A stretch of 46,341 bases of DNA. Origin: Sphingomonas sp. Lineage in GTDB: Bacteria > Pseudomonadota > Alphaproteobacteria > Sphingomonadales > Sphingomonadaceae. The notes under the pieces are model-generated. The model had not been told where the DNA came from. It did not search any database and worked only from the letters and a program-made list of their open reading frames with translations. A program made the translations under genes and the position numbers. The DNA lies in assembly GCA_019747165.1 (NCBI GenBank), contig JAIERC010000043.1, positions 1 to 46,341 on the forward strand. Reading direction: 5' to 3'. Positions 35,228 through 43,246 of the stretch are shown here, one piece after another. Within the stretch, counting starts at the first letter, position 1. Every line of letters starts with the position of its first letter.

Positions 35228-36226
35228 ATGCATGACGGATTGAGTGACACGTCCCAGCGAACATTGGGGCGACGTTTCCTTGCCTGGGCGGGTATCCCGC
35301 TCGCGATCATCATTGTCGGCGCGGTCATGTACATGATCGGCTTGCGCGGCGGCGTCGACGCCCCGACCGCACGGGTAGCTTCGACCCCAGCAGTGCCGAT
35401 ATCGTTTACGCCACCACCCGATTCGGCGATACCCGGCGGGCCCGAGGGTGCCGCGATCCGGCGCGGGCAGCAGATTTTCCTCCATACCAAAGCGAATGCA
35501 GGCGCTTATGTTGGTAACGGCCTGTCATGCAGCAATTGCCACCTGAACTCCGGTCGCCAGCCCCATGCAGCGCCAATGTGGGCTGCATGGGGCGTCTATC
35601 CCGCCCATCGCGCCAAGAACGGGCGGATCAATACGATGGAGGATCGTATTCGCGATTGCTTCACCTATTCGATCAATGCGCAGGTTTCCTCCAGCGGCAG
35701 CGCGCCACCCCCCGCCGATCCGATCTATCGCGATCTGCAGATGTACTTCTTCTGGCTTGCCAAGGGAGCGCCGACCGGCGTCGATCTGCCTGGCAGGGGA
35801 TTTCTGAAACTCAAGCCGACCGCGCCCGGTCATGATCCGCAGCGCGGCGCCAAGGTTTATTCCCAGCATTGCGCGGCGTGCCATGGTGTCGATGGGCAGG
35901 GCCAAAAGGCTGATGATGGCGGCTATGCCGTCCCGCCGCTCTGGGGGGCGCAGTCGTTCAATTGGGGGGCGGGGATGGCCAGGGTCGCCAACGCCGCGGG
36001 TTTCATCAAGGCGAACATGCCCTTGGGGCAGGGATATAGCCTGAGCAACCAACAAGCCTGGGACGTCGCGGCCTTCATGGACAGTCGAGACCGCCCCCGC
36101 GATCCGCGCCAGACCGGCAGCATCGCCGACGCGCGCGCGCTCTTTCACCCGAACGGGGATTATTATGGCCAGCGGATCGACGGTGATCTGCTGGGCGATG
36201 GCGTCGCTGGCCTGACGGGGCGGTAG
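35228..36226 (+). CDS. tsdA: TsdA-like membrane-anchored dihaem cytochrome c
   Basis: The protein is 332 residues from ATG at 35228 (GGGACGAG upstream). An N-terminal anchor (WAGIPLAIIIVGAVMYMIG) is followed by haem sites CSNCH (101-105) and CAACH (215-219). The segment DRIRDCFTYSIN (Cys144) matches the TsdA Cys that acts as an unusual haem ligand. TsdA oxidises thiosulfate to tetrathionate or the reverse. It lies 49 bases after the DsrE gene and would work in the periplasm. Other dihaem cytochromes remain possible. Confidence 0.82.
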   Translation: MHDGLSDTSQRTLGRRFLAWAGIPLAIIIVGAVMYMIGLRGGVDAPTARVASTPAVPISFTPPPDSAIPGGPEGAAIRRGQQIFLHTKANAGAYVGNGLSCSNCHLNSGRQPHAAPMWAAWGVYPAHRAKNGRINTMEDRIRDCFTYSINAQVSSSGSAPPPADPIYRDLQMYFFWLAKGAPTGVDLPGRGFLKLKPTAPGHDPQRGAKVYSQHCAACHGVDGQGQKADDGGYAVPPLWGAQSFNWGAGMARVANAAGFIKANMPLGQGYSLSNQQAWDVAAFMDSRDRPRDPRQTGSIADARALFHPNGDYYGQRIDGDLLGDGVAGLTGR

Positions 36227-36228
36227 AG

Positions 36229-36256
36229 AGCAGGCCCGCCACCCCGCCTGCCTGCT
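36229..36256. terminator. Hairpin between convergent genes
   Basis: AGCAGGC (36229-36235) and GCCTGCT (36250-36256) with a 14-base loop lie between the tsdA stop and the end of the arsR gene. This is a weak bidirectional terminator candidate without a T-run. Confidence 0.35.
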
Positions 36257-36626
36257 ACTGCATTCGGGCGAACATTGCGGCACCGCCGCCGCTTGTCATG
36301 CGGTCGGACAACGCATCGCGGCGCGGCACGGCGATCGTATCCGCAAAAGCATCGAGCAGGGCGCTCAATTCAGCGAAGCGCATGTGATTGATGCGGTAAA
36401 ACACCTGTTTCGCCTCGCGCCGGGTCAGCACAAGGTCGGCCTTGCGCAAAATGCCGAGCTGTTGCGACAAGCCGGGCTGCACTACGCCGGTTGCCGCCTC
36501 AAGGTCGCTGACGCTGCGCTCCCCGCCGGTCAGCGTGCGCAGGAGATCGAGCCGCACCGCATGTGCGATCGCACGGAGCAATTCGGCATGCATCTCGATA
36601 TCGACCGCGCGCAGATCAACGCCCAT
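36255..36626 (-). CDS. ArsR-family transcriptional regulator
   Basis: The protein is 123 residues from ATG at 36626, 2 bases after the peroxiredoxin stop; the longer reading to 36662 overlaps that gene. The winged helix-turn-helix reads SVSDLEAATGVVQPGLSQQLGILRKADLV and EAKQVFYRIN. Unlike the repressor at 33833 it has no Cys, so its signal is probably different, or it lost sensing. It is co-transcribed with the peroxiredoxin and may bind the operator at 37349. Confidence 0.88.
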   Translation of the reverse strand: MGVDLRAVDIEMHAELLRAIAHAVRLDLLRTLTGGERSVSDLEAATGVVQPGLSQQLGILRKADLVLTRREAKQVFYRINHMRFAELSALLDAFADTIAVPRRDALSDRMTSGGGAAMFARMQ

Positions 36627-36628
36627 GA

Positions 36629-37279
36629 TCAGCCCGCATCCTTCATGGGGGTATAGAACCACTCGGTGGGATCGTTGGCGGCGAACACATCGGGCAGCAA
36701 CTGGCTGGGTACGGTCAGCAGATCGTTGCCCGGTGTCCAGTCGGCCGGGACGAGCGCGTGCTGCGCATCGGTGCGCTGAAGCGCAGCGAGTAGCCGCAGC
36801 ATTTCATCGACCGAACGGCCAACCGTGGCCGGATAACAAGTCGAAGCGCGCAAGCGGCCCTCAGGATCGACGAAATAGGTCGCCCGCACCGATGCCGCGT
36901 CGAGCGCGTCGGGCGCGATCATGCCGTAGGCGCGGGCAATCTCGAGCGTCGGATCTTCAATCAGTGGAAACTCCACCTTGACGCCGAATTTCTCATGAAT
37001 CGCGCGGAGCCAGGCAAAGTGCGAGAAAAGGCTGTCAACCGATAGCGCCATCAGATTGCAATCAAGCGCCGCGAACCGATCCGCTGCACGGGCGATCGCC
37101 ACGAATTCGCTGGTGCAGACCGGGGTGAAATCGGCGGGATGCGAAAACAGGATCAACCATTTTCCGCGAAAATCACTAAGCGACTTGACGCCTTGCGTCG
37201 TTCTCGCGGTGAAATTGGGAAGCGGATCGCCGAGCCTTGCAGGCCCGCAAGGTGTAACCAAGCGCCTTTGATCGTCCAA
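36629..37279 (-). CDS. Second 1-Cys (Prx6-type) peroxiredoxin
   Basis: The peroxidatic Cys is in HPADFTPVCTSEF. The rest follows the Prx6 pattern (LSVDSLFSHFAWL, ADWTPGNDLLTVPSQ). No ATG start fits. A TTG at 37279 with GGGCGAG upstream gives 216 residues; a TTG at 37339 adds 20 basic residues. It is clearly related to the copy at 23650 but not identical. It is followed directly by arsR. Confidence 0.9.
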   Translation of the reverse strand: MDDQRRLVTPCGPARLGDPLPNFTARTTQGVKSLSDFRGKWLILFSHPADFTPVCTSEFVAIARAADRFAALDCNLMALSVDSLFSHFAWLRAIHEKFGVKVEFPLIEDPTLEIARAYGMIAPDALDAASVRATYFVDPEGRLRASTCYPATVGRSVDEMLRLLAALQRTDAQHALVPADWTPGNDLLTVPSQLLPDVFAANDPTEWFYTPMKDAG

Positions 37280-37348
37280 TTTTTCTCGCCCTTTCGCCCG
37301 TCGATGATCGAATATGCCACTGCCGAACGATTGACGCAAGACGCTTAC

Positions 37349-37372
37349 ATGATTATATCATTTACGTAATCG
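37349..37372. promoter_or_regulatory. Divergent operator, peroxiredoxin/hydrolase
   Basis: On the minus strand 37352-37372 reads CGATTAC, 10 bases, TAAT. It is the closest match to the site at 23558. A second nested dyad ATGAT-TAT-ATCAT lies at 37349-37361. The site is about 20 bases before the hydrolase start at 37393 and upstream of the peroxiredoxin start. Confidence 0.6.
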
Positions 37373-37392
37373 TGAAATCCCAGGAGTATGTC

Positions 37393-38331
37393 ATGGCCTC
37401 GACGCCGCGCGATGCGATAATTGATCGCGCATCCGCCACCATCACCGCAAGCCTGATCGGGGAAGCGCCCCGCGCCATCGTTCGCAGCTTTTTCGACGAG
37501 GCGACCTTCACGGCCAGTCATGTCGTGCATGATCCCGAAAGTCGGATCGCAGCGATCATTGATTCGGTCCTGGACTTCGATCCTGCGTCGGCGCGCACCG
37601 GCCATATGTCGGCCGATGTGATTATCGATTATGTCCGCGCGGAAGGGTTGACCGTTGAATGGTTGCTCGAAACCCACGCCCATGCCGATCATTTCTCTGC
37701 CGCACCCTATTTGCAGGAAAAACTGGGCGGCAGGATCGCCATCGGTCGGTCGATCACGACGGTGCAGCAAGTGTTCGGCACGCTGTTCAATGAGACCACC
37801 AGCTTCGATCGCGATGGATCGCAATTTGGCCAGTTGTTCGACGATGGCGATCGTTTCAGCATCGGCGGGCTGGAGGCGATCGTGCTGCATGTCCCCGGCC
37901 ATACGCCTGCCGACCTTGCCTATGTGATCGGCGACGCGGTGTTCCCCGGTGACACGATCTTCATGCCCGATTTCGGCACGGCACGCGCCGATTTTCCCGG
38001 CGGCGATGCGCGCCAGCTGTTCCGCTCGATCCGTCGCCTTCTGTCGCTGCCTCGCGCGGCACGGCTGTTCCTGTGCCATGACTACAAGGCCCCCGGACGC
38101 GATGTCTTTGCTTGGGAAACGACGATCGGCGCCCAGCGCGACGGCAATGTTCATGTTCATGACGGCGTGGACGAGGATGCATTCGTCGCGATGCGAACGG
38201 CGCGCGATGCCACGCTGGATATGCCCCGCCTGATCCTGCCTGCCATTCAGGTCAATATGCGCGGCGGCCACCTGCCCGAGCCCGAGGCCAATGGCACGCG
38301 CTATCTCAAAATCCCGCTCGACACGGTCTGA
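37393..38331 (+). CDS. blh: Metallo-beta-lactamase-fold persulfide-dioxygenase-like hydrolase (BLH type)
   Basis: The protein is 312 residues from ATG at 37393 with AGGAG 7 bases upstream. The metal motif is ETHAHADHFSAAPYL (HxHxDH). Then come VPGHTPADLAYVIGDAVFPGD and LFLCHDYKAPGRD. This is the ETHE1/BLH group that oxidises glutathione persulfide to sulfite. It has no fused rhodanese. The TauE/SafE exporter follows 6 bases later, matching the known BigR-operon pairing. Confidence 0.88.
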   Translation: MASTPRDAIIDRASATITASLIGEAPRAIVRSFFDEATFTASHVVHDPESRIAAIIDSVLDFDPASARTGHMSADVIIDYVRAEGLTVEWLLETHAHADHFSAAPYLQEKLGGRIAIGRSITTVQQVFGTLFNETTSFDRDGSQFGQLFDDGDRFSIGGLEAIVLHVPGHTPADLAYVIGDAVFPGDTIFMPDFGTARADFPGGDARQLFRSIRRLLSLPRAARLFLCHDYKAPGRDVFAWETTIGAQRDGNVHVHDGVDEDAFVAMRTARDATLDMPRLILPAIQVNMRGGHLPEPEANGTRYLKIPLDTV

Positions 38332-38337
38332 TTACGC

Positions 38338-39132
38338 TTGATCGATACCCTTCATTACGGACTTGGCGCGCTGTCCGGCGTTCTTGTCGGCTTCACGCTC
38401 GGGCTGGTCGGCGGGGGTGGATCGATTCTGGCCGTGCCGCTGATGGTCTATGTCGTGGGGGTGGCGAGCCCGCATATCGCGATCGGCACCAGCGCGCTGG
38501 CGGTGGCCGTCAACGCCGCGACCGGACTGATCAGCCATGCCCGATCCGGCACCGTCAAGTGGCGGTGCGGGGGGATGTACGCGGCTGCAGGCATTTTCGG
38601 CGCACTTGCCGGATCGACGGTGGGCAAGGCATTTGACGGCGACCGGCTGCTGTTCCTGTTCGCACTCGTCATGGTCGTGGTTGGCGCGGCAATGCTGCGC
38701 GGGCGGAACAACAGGGGCGTCGAGGCGGCCGTGTGCAACCGCACCAATGCACCGAAAGTGTTCGGCTTTGGACTGGGCACGGGCGCGTTTTCCGGCTTTT
38801 TCGGCATTGGCGGAGGCTTCCTGATCGTGCCGGGGCTAGTGGCTGCAACGGGCATGCCGATCATCAATGCCGTCGGCACGAGCTTGATCGCCGTTACCGC
38901 TTTTGGGCTGACGACGGCGGCAAACTATGCCTGGTCGGGGTTGATCGACTGGCCGCTTGCCGGGGTGTTCATTGCCGGTGGCATCATCGGCGGGCTTGGC
39001 GGCACGGTGCTGGCCAAGCGGCTTGCCGATGGGGGCAAGCTGACGACGATATTTGCCGGTCTGATTTTTGTCGTTGCGGCATATATGATCGGGAAAAGCG
39101 CTGGGGCAATCGGCTTGATTGGATCGCCATGA
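38338..39132 (+). CDS. TauE/SafE-family sulfite/organosulfonate exporter
   Basis: The 264-residue membrane protein starts at TTG, 6 bases after the hydrolase stop. It shows the two TauE/SafE repeats: GLVGGGGSILAVPLMVYVVG with NAATGLISH, and FFGIGGGFLIVPGLVAATG with GTSLIAVTAF. About eight helices. It would export the sulfite made by the hydrolase. Confidence 0.93.
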   Translation: MIDTLHYGLGALSGVLVGFTLGLVGGGGSILAVPLMVYVVGVASPHIAIGTSALAVAVNAATGLISHARSGTVKWRCGGMYAAAGIFGALAGSTVGKAFDGDRLLFLFALVMVVVGAAMLRGRNNRGVEAAVCNRTNAPKVFGFGLGTGAFSGFFGIGGGFLIVPGLVAATGMPIINAVGTSLIAVTAFGLTTAANYAWSGLIDWPLAGVFIAGGIIGGLGGTVLAKRLADGGKLTTIFAGLIFVVAAYMIGKSAGAIGLIGSP

Positions 39133-39288
39133 GTGCTTGTTCGTGAAAGCATCCGTCGCCTACCGAAAGATGCGGTCGGTCATTGCCGAAAGTCCTGATC
39201 TCGCTCCAGATCGGGCTCTTCAGCGGGCGGTGGCAATCGCGGGCTTCGGCCCGATGACAGATGATCGAGATTGGTTTAGGTGGCGTTG

Positions 39289-39696
39289 ATGGCACTCTGG
39301 CGCGCCTATTTTCTGAAGCATCAACGGCTAGCATTTATGCTGGTCGCGGTGGCGCTGCTCGCCAAAGCGATCGTGCCGCAGGGGTTTATGGTCATGCCGT
39401 CAAACGGCACGATCATGGTCGCGCTCTGCTCGGGCCAAGGGCCACAAATGGTTGCGCTCGATCTGGGCAAGAGCGCCGAAGATCAGGGCGGCGATCATCA
39501 GGATGGCAACAATGCCCATCCGCCATGCGCCTTTTCCGGGCTCAGTATGGCGGCAGCGCCGGGTGCCGACCTTGTGTTGCTCGGGCTTGCCATCGCCTAT
39601 GTCCTGACGCTCGGGTTCCTGCCTGTCGTCTTCCGCGCTCAACGCGCGCCTTCTCGTCTGCGACCGCCGCTGCGCGCGCCGCCGGTCTTCGGCTGA
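39289..39696 (+). CDS. DUF2946-like membrane protein
   Basis: The protein is 135 residues from ATG at 39289 (AGG 8 bases upstream); GTG at 39280 is possible. It has a helix near the start (LAFMLVAVALLAKAIVPQGFMV), a short periplasmic loop with Cys (VALCSGQ, PPCAFSG) and a second helix. These features match DUF2946, often found next to copper genes and TonB receptors. The function is unknown. Confidence 0.7.
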   Translation: MALWRAYFLKHQRLAFMLVAVALLAKAIVPQGFMVMPSNGTIMVALCSGQGPQMVALDLGKSAEDQGGDHQDGNNAHPPCAFSGLSMAAAPGADLVLLGLAIAYVLTLGFLPVVFRAQRAPSRLRPPLRAPPVFG

Positions 39697-39723
39697 TCCT
39701 GTCCGCCTGATCTGCTGACCCGC

Positions 39724-39745
39724 CCGCTGCCGATCGCGGCAGCGG
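39724..39745. terminator. Strong 9-bp hairpin
   Basis: CCGCTGCCG (39724-39732) and CGGCAGCGG (39737-39745) flank ATCG. It lies between the DUF2946 gene and the next ORF, 28 bases past the stop. There is no T-run; it may be a terminator or an attenuator for the downstream genes. Confidence 0.5.
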
Positions 39746-39770
39746 AGCGCCGTGACGAGAGATATATTCA

Positions 39771-40004
39771 ATGGCCTATCATGTCGTCGCGCGGCCCGAG
39801 CGGTCGCGTGAAGGCGCGTTCGATCTGCAAATGCAGATGAACCGCGCATGCCTGCCTTGGCACATCCGCGAGCTGCGCCGGATCAGGCGGTCCGCCTGGC
39901 TCGCGATCCTGCTGTTCACGCCGTTCCACATCGCGCCCTTGGCGGTCGGACCAGCCACCGCCTCGGCCACTTCCCTTTCCATCCATTCGGAGAATAACCA
40001 ATGA
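39771..40004 (+). CDS. Small membrane protein of unknown function
   Basis: The 77-residue ORF has a basic N-terminal half (RELRRIRRSAW) and one helix (LAILLFTPFHIAPLAVGPA). Its stop overlaps the start of the PCu(A)C gene by 4 bases (ATGA), which supports it being translated. GAGAG lies about 10 bases upstream. I know no family for it; it may help insert or regulate the copper chaperone. Confidence 0.5.
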   Translation: MAYHVVARPERSREGAFDLQMQMNRACLPWHIRELRRIRRSAWLAILLFTPFHIAPLAVGPATASATSLSIHSENNQ

Positions 40005-40483
40005 CCTATGCCCGCCACTTCCTCGCGCTAACTGCCGCGATCCTTGCCGTCCCGCTCGCTGCGCACGATGCTACGGTGGGCAAACTCAAGATTGGCCATC
40101 CCTGGTCACGCGAGACCGCACCCGGCCAGAGCGCCGGTGGCGGGTTCCTGACGATCACCAACACCGGCAAGCAGGCCGACCGACTGATGTCAGCAACATC
40201 GCCCGCCGCCGCCGAGGTACAAATTCACACCGTTTCGATGACGGACGGCATCATGCGCATGCGCGAACTGCCCGGCGGCCTCGAGATTCCCGCAGGCGCG
40301 ACGGTCGCACTCAAGCCGGCCGGCTTTCACATCATGCTCATCGGGCTGAAAACACCGCTCAAGCAGGGCAAGATGGTCCCCGCCGAACTGCGCTTCCAGC
40401 GTGCGGGCAAGGTCAAAATCAACTTCAAAGTCGAAGCGATCGCCTATGCCGGCCCGGAAGGCGGCGATCATGCAGCGCACTAA
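40001..40483 (+). CDS. PCu(A)C-type periplasmic copper chaperone
   Basis: The 160-residue protein has a signal peptide ending near PLAAHD. The copper motif of His and Met residues is visible: VQIHTVSMTDGIMRMREL then KPAGFHIMLIGLK. These proteins carry Cu(I) to the Cu-A centre of cytochrome oxidase together with SCO1, which is the next gene. Confidence 0.92.
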   Translation: MTYARHFLALTAAILAVPLAAHDATVGKLKIGHPWSRETAPGQSAGGGFLTITNTGKQADRLMSATSPAAAEVQIHTVSMTDGIMRMRELPGGLEIPAGATVALKPAGFHIMLIGLKTPLKQGKMVPAELRFQRAGKVKINFKVEAIAYAGPEGGDHAAH

Positions 40484-41096
40484 GGCAGGTGGACGCCTGC
40501 GCATCATTCGAATCGCGCTGTGGGGCCTGGTAGCGCTCGCGGCGGGCGTTGCGGCCTATCTCTTCGTCCAGGGGCAAAGCGCACCACCATCGCCCGCGCA
40601 AAGCTATGCCAGCGCGATCGGCGGCCCGTTCGTGCTGACCGATCCGGCGGGCAAGCCGGTCAGCAACCAAACGCTGAAGGGCAAGCCGTTCGCGATCTTC
40701 TTCGGCTTCACCCGCTGCCCCGATGTTTGCCCGACGACGCTCAGCCGTCTGGCGGCGCTGCGCAAGCAACTCGGGGCTGACGGCCAGAAGTTCAACATCG
40801 TCTACGTCTCGGTCGATCCCGGCCACGATAAGCCGGCTGACATCGGCCAATATGTAGCGCTGTTCGGTACGCCGATCATCGGCCTGACCGGCACCGATGC
40901 GCAGATCGCGCAAGTCGTGAAGGCCTATCGCGTCTTCTACGAAAAGGTGCCGCAGCCGGGCGGCGACTACACGATCGACCATACCGCCACCGTCTTCCTA
41001 ATGGGGCCGCAAGGCGAGTTCGTGACCACCATCGATCATCAGGAGGGGCAAGACACTGCCCTTGCCAAGCTCAAGCGGCTGATCGCCGCGAGCTGA
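40470..41096 (+). CDS. SCO1/SenC copper-delivery protein
   Basis: The protein is 208 residues from ATG at 40470, overlapping the copper chaperone by 14 bases. It has an anchor helix (ALWGLVALAAGVAAYLFVQG), the copper pair in FTRCPDVCPTTL and the distal His in YTIDHTATVFL. It matures the copper site of cytochrome c oxidase or senses redox. Confidence 0.94.
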   Translation: MQRTKAGGRLRIIRIALWGLVALAAGVAAYLFVQGQSAPPSPAQSYASAIGGPFVLTDPAGKPVSNQTLKGKPFAIFFGFTRCPDVCPTTLSRLAALRKQLGADGQKFNIVYVSVDPGHDKPADIGQYVALFGTPIIGLTGTDAQIAQVVKAYRVFYEKVPQPGGDYTIDHTATVFLMGPQGEFVTTIDHQEGQDTALAKLKRLIAAS

Positions 41097-41129
41097 CGGA
41101 CAGCCATTTAAATTCAAGGAAATCGACCC

Positions 41130-43223
41130 GTGAAGACTTCAACTATTGCCATTGCTGCCAGCCTTTTGGCCGCATCACCCGCCGTCGCGCAGGACCGACC
41201 CCGCGAAGACCAACCCGGCTGGACGCCGACCGACATCGTCGTCACCGCCACGCGCGAAAAGGGCTATAGCGCGCCCGAGGCAAGCACGCTGCGCACCTCC
41301 GTGCCTATCATCGAGACGCCGCAGTCGGTGCAGGTGCTGACCCGCACGCTGATCGACGAGCAGCAGCTGACCACGCTGGCGGATGCGACGCGCAACATTT
41401 CGGGGGTCGTGCCCGCGCTGCCATCCGAGGCAGTGCTCGCCAACCCGATCGTCCGCGGCTTCGAATCCGAAGTCTTCGTCGATGGCTTGATCGCTTATGG
41501 TGACACCGCTGTGGTCGATCCGTCGAGCCTGACGGCGGTCGAGCGGATCGAGGTCGCCAAGGGGCCGACGTCGCTGCTGTTCGGCGGCGGCACGGGATCG
41601 CCCGTGGGTGGCCTGATCAACCTCGTGACCAAGACGCCGGTCGATCGCCTGATCTATGCCGCATCGATCCGCGCGGGCAGCTTTTCGACGGTGCAGCCCT
41701 CGGTCGATATCAACGTGCCGATCACCGGCAACATCGGCGTGCGTTTTGCGGGCGACTATACCAGCAGCGACGATGCGATCGACAAGGTCGGGATCGAGCG
41801 GTTCAGCCTGAACCCGTCGTTCCGTGCCAGCTTCGGTGATACCGATCTGGTCGTTCGCGGTTCCTACAGCGACGTGAAGCAACTCGAATATGCTGGTCTT
41901 CCAGCGGCCATTGCCCGGCGCGTCGACATCAACCCGTTCCGCTTCTCGGGCGCGACAAATGCGCCGAAAACCGAGATCGAAAACCTGATGATCACGGGGG
42001 TCTTGACCCACCGGTTCAGCGACAAGGTGAAGGCGGCGGTGCAGCTGCGCCGCTATGAAAGTGACTTCTACGAATATGCCAGCTTCCCGTTCTTTTCCTT
42101 CTTCCCGGCCACGGGGCCAACCAGCTACCCGATCATCAAGGGCACGCTGCCGGTGCATGTCGACGAATGGACCGTCGATGCCAGCCTGACTGCTGAGTTC
42201 AACACCGGGTCGATCGCGCACGTCCTGCTCGGCGGCGTGCAATATGACGCGACCGACTATAACGGCGCGACCGGCTTCGATTTCACGCCAATCGGGGTGA
42301 TCGATTATGCCAATCCGGCAAGCGACGTGAACTTCGGCGCTGTCCCGGCGCTGGGCGGCATTTTCGTCAACCAGTATCGCACCACCGCGGTCTATGCGCA
42401 GGACCAGCTGACGATTGCGGGTCGCATCCATATCCTCGCCGGGCTGCGCTGGACGAGCCTTGGCATCAGGGAAGTCGTGGGCGGGACCAACAATACGACA
42501 CGCAGTCGGGTCGATCCGCGTGTTGGTGTGACGGTCGATATTGCCGACGGCGTCGCCCTTTATGGCGGCTATGCGACGGGATCGCGGCTGACTCTGTTCT
42601 ATAATGGCGGGGGCACGCCGCCCAGGCCCGAGACGTCGGAAAGCTATGAGGCCGGCATCAAGCTGGGCGCGAAGCAAATCGGCCTGTCGGGCACGATCGC
42701 GCTGTTCCGCCAGTTCCGCGACAATGTGCCGGTCGCCAGCCCGACCATTCCCTTCGCCTCGGTCCAGTCGGGTCGCCAGCGTGCGCAGGGCGTCGAGGCC
42801 GACATCATCTGGGAACCAAGCAAGCAGTGGTCGCTGCTCGCCAGCTACGCCTATACCGACGCAGCGGTGGTCAACGACACCGACGTAGCGAATATCGGAT
42901 CGCGACTGCCGCGCGTACCCGAGCATAGCGGCAGAGTCGCGGTGCGCTATCGCTTCACCGGCAAGCTGAATGGTCTTGGAATTGGCGCAGGCGTGACGGC
43001 TGCGACGGCATCGGAGATCACCATTCCGAACACCCAGCGCGGCGATAGCTTTGCGGTCGTCGATGCGCAGGCGAGCTACCAGACCGGACCGTTCCGCATT
43101 GGCGTGTCGGTCGAGAACCTGTTCGATCGCCGCTATTTTATCCCCTACCAATATCTCAACCAGGCAGTGGTGCGGCCGGGAACGCCGCGTTCCGCCTTCG
43201 TGACGCTCGGCGTCGGTTTCTGA
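41130..43223 (+). CDS. TonB-dependent outer-membrane receptor (siderophore type)
   Basis: The 697-residue protein starts at GTG (AAGGAAA upstream). A signal peptide is followed by a TonB box (DIVVTATRE), a plug domain (IETPQSVQVLTRTLIDEQQ, NPIVRGF, VERIEVAKGPTSLLFGGG) and a beta-barrel ending LGVGF with terminal Phe. The plug is of the ferrichrome/FhuA group. Its place after copper genes could mean a copper-chelate or siderophore substrate. Confidence 0.93.
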   Translation: MKTSTIAIAASLLAASPAVAQDRPREDQPGWTPTDIVVTATREKGYSAPEASTLRTSVPIIETPQSVQVLTRTLIDEQQLTTLADATRNISGVVPALPSEAVLANPIVRGFESEVFVDGLIAYGDTAVVDPSSLTAVERIEVAKGPTSLLFGGGTGSPVGGLINLVTKTPVDRLIYAASIRAGSFSTVQPSVDINVPITGNIGVRFAGDYTSSDDAIDKVGIERFSLNPSFRASFGDTDLVVRGSYSDVKQLEYAGLPAAIARRVDINPFRFSGATNAPKTEIENLMITGVLTHRFSDKVKAAVQLRRYESDFYEYASFPFFSFFPATGPTSYPIIKGTLPVHVDEWTVDASLTAEFNTGSIAHVLLGGVQYDATDYNGATGFDFTPIGVIDYANPASDVNFGAVPALGGIFVNQYRTTAVYAQDQLTIAGRIHILAGLRWTSLGIREVVGGTNNTTRSRVDPRVGVTVDIADGVALYGGYATGSRLTLFYNGGGTPPRPETSESYEAGIKLGAKQIGLSGTIALFRQFRDNVPVASPTIPFASVQSGRQRAQGVEADIIWEPSKQWSLLASYAYTDAAVVNDTDVANIGSRLPRVPEHSGRVAVRYRFTGKLNGLGIGAGVTAATASEITIPNTQRGDSFAVVDAQASYQTGPFRIGVSVENLFDRRYFIPYQYLNQAVVRPGTPRSAFVTLGVGF

Positions 43224-43246
43224 AGCCGCTTCTTGATCAAGGGAGA

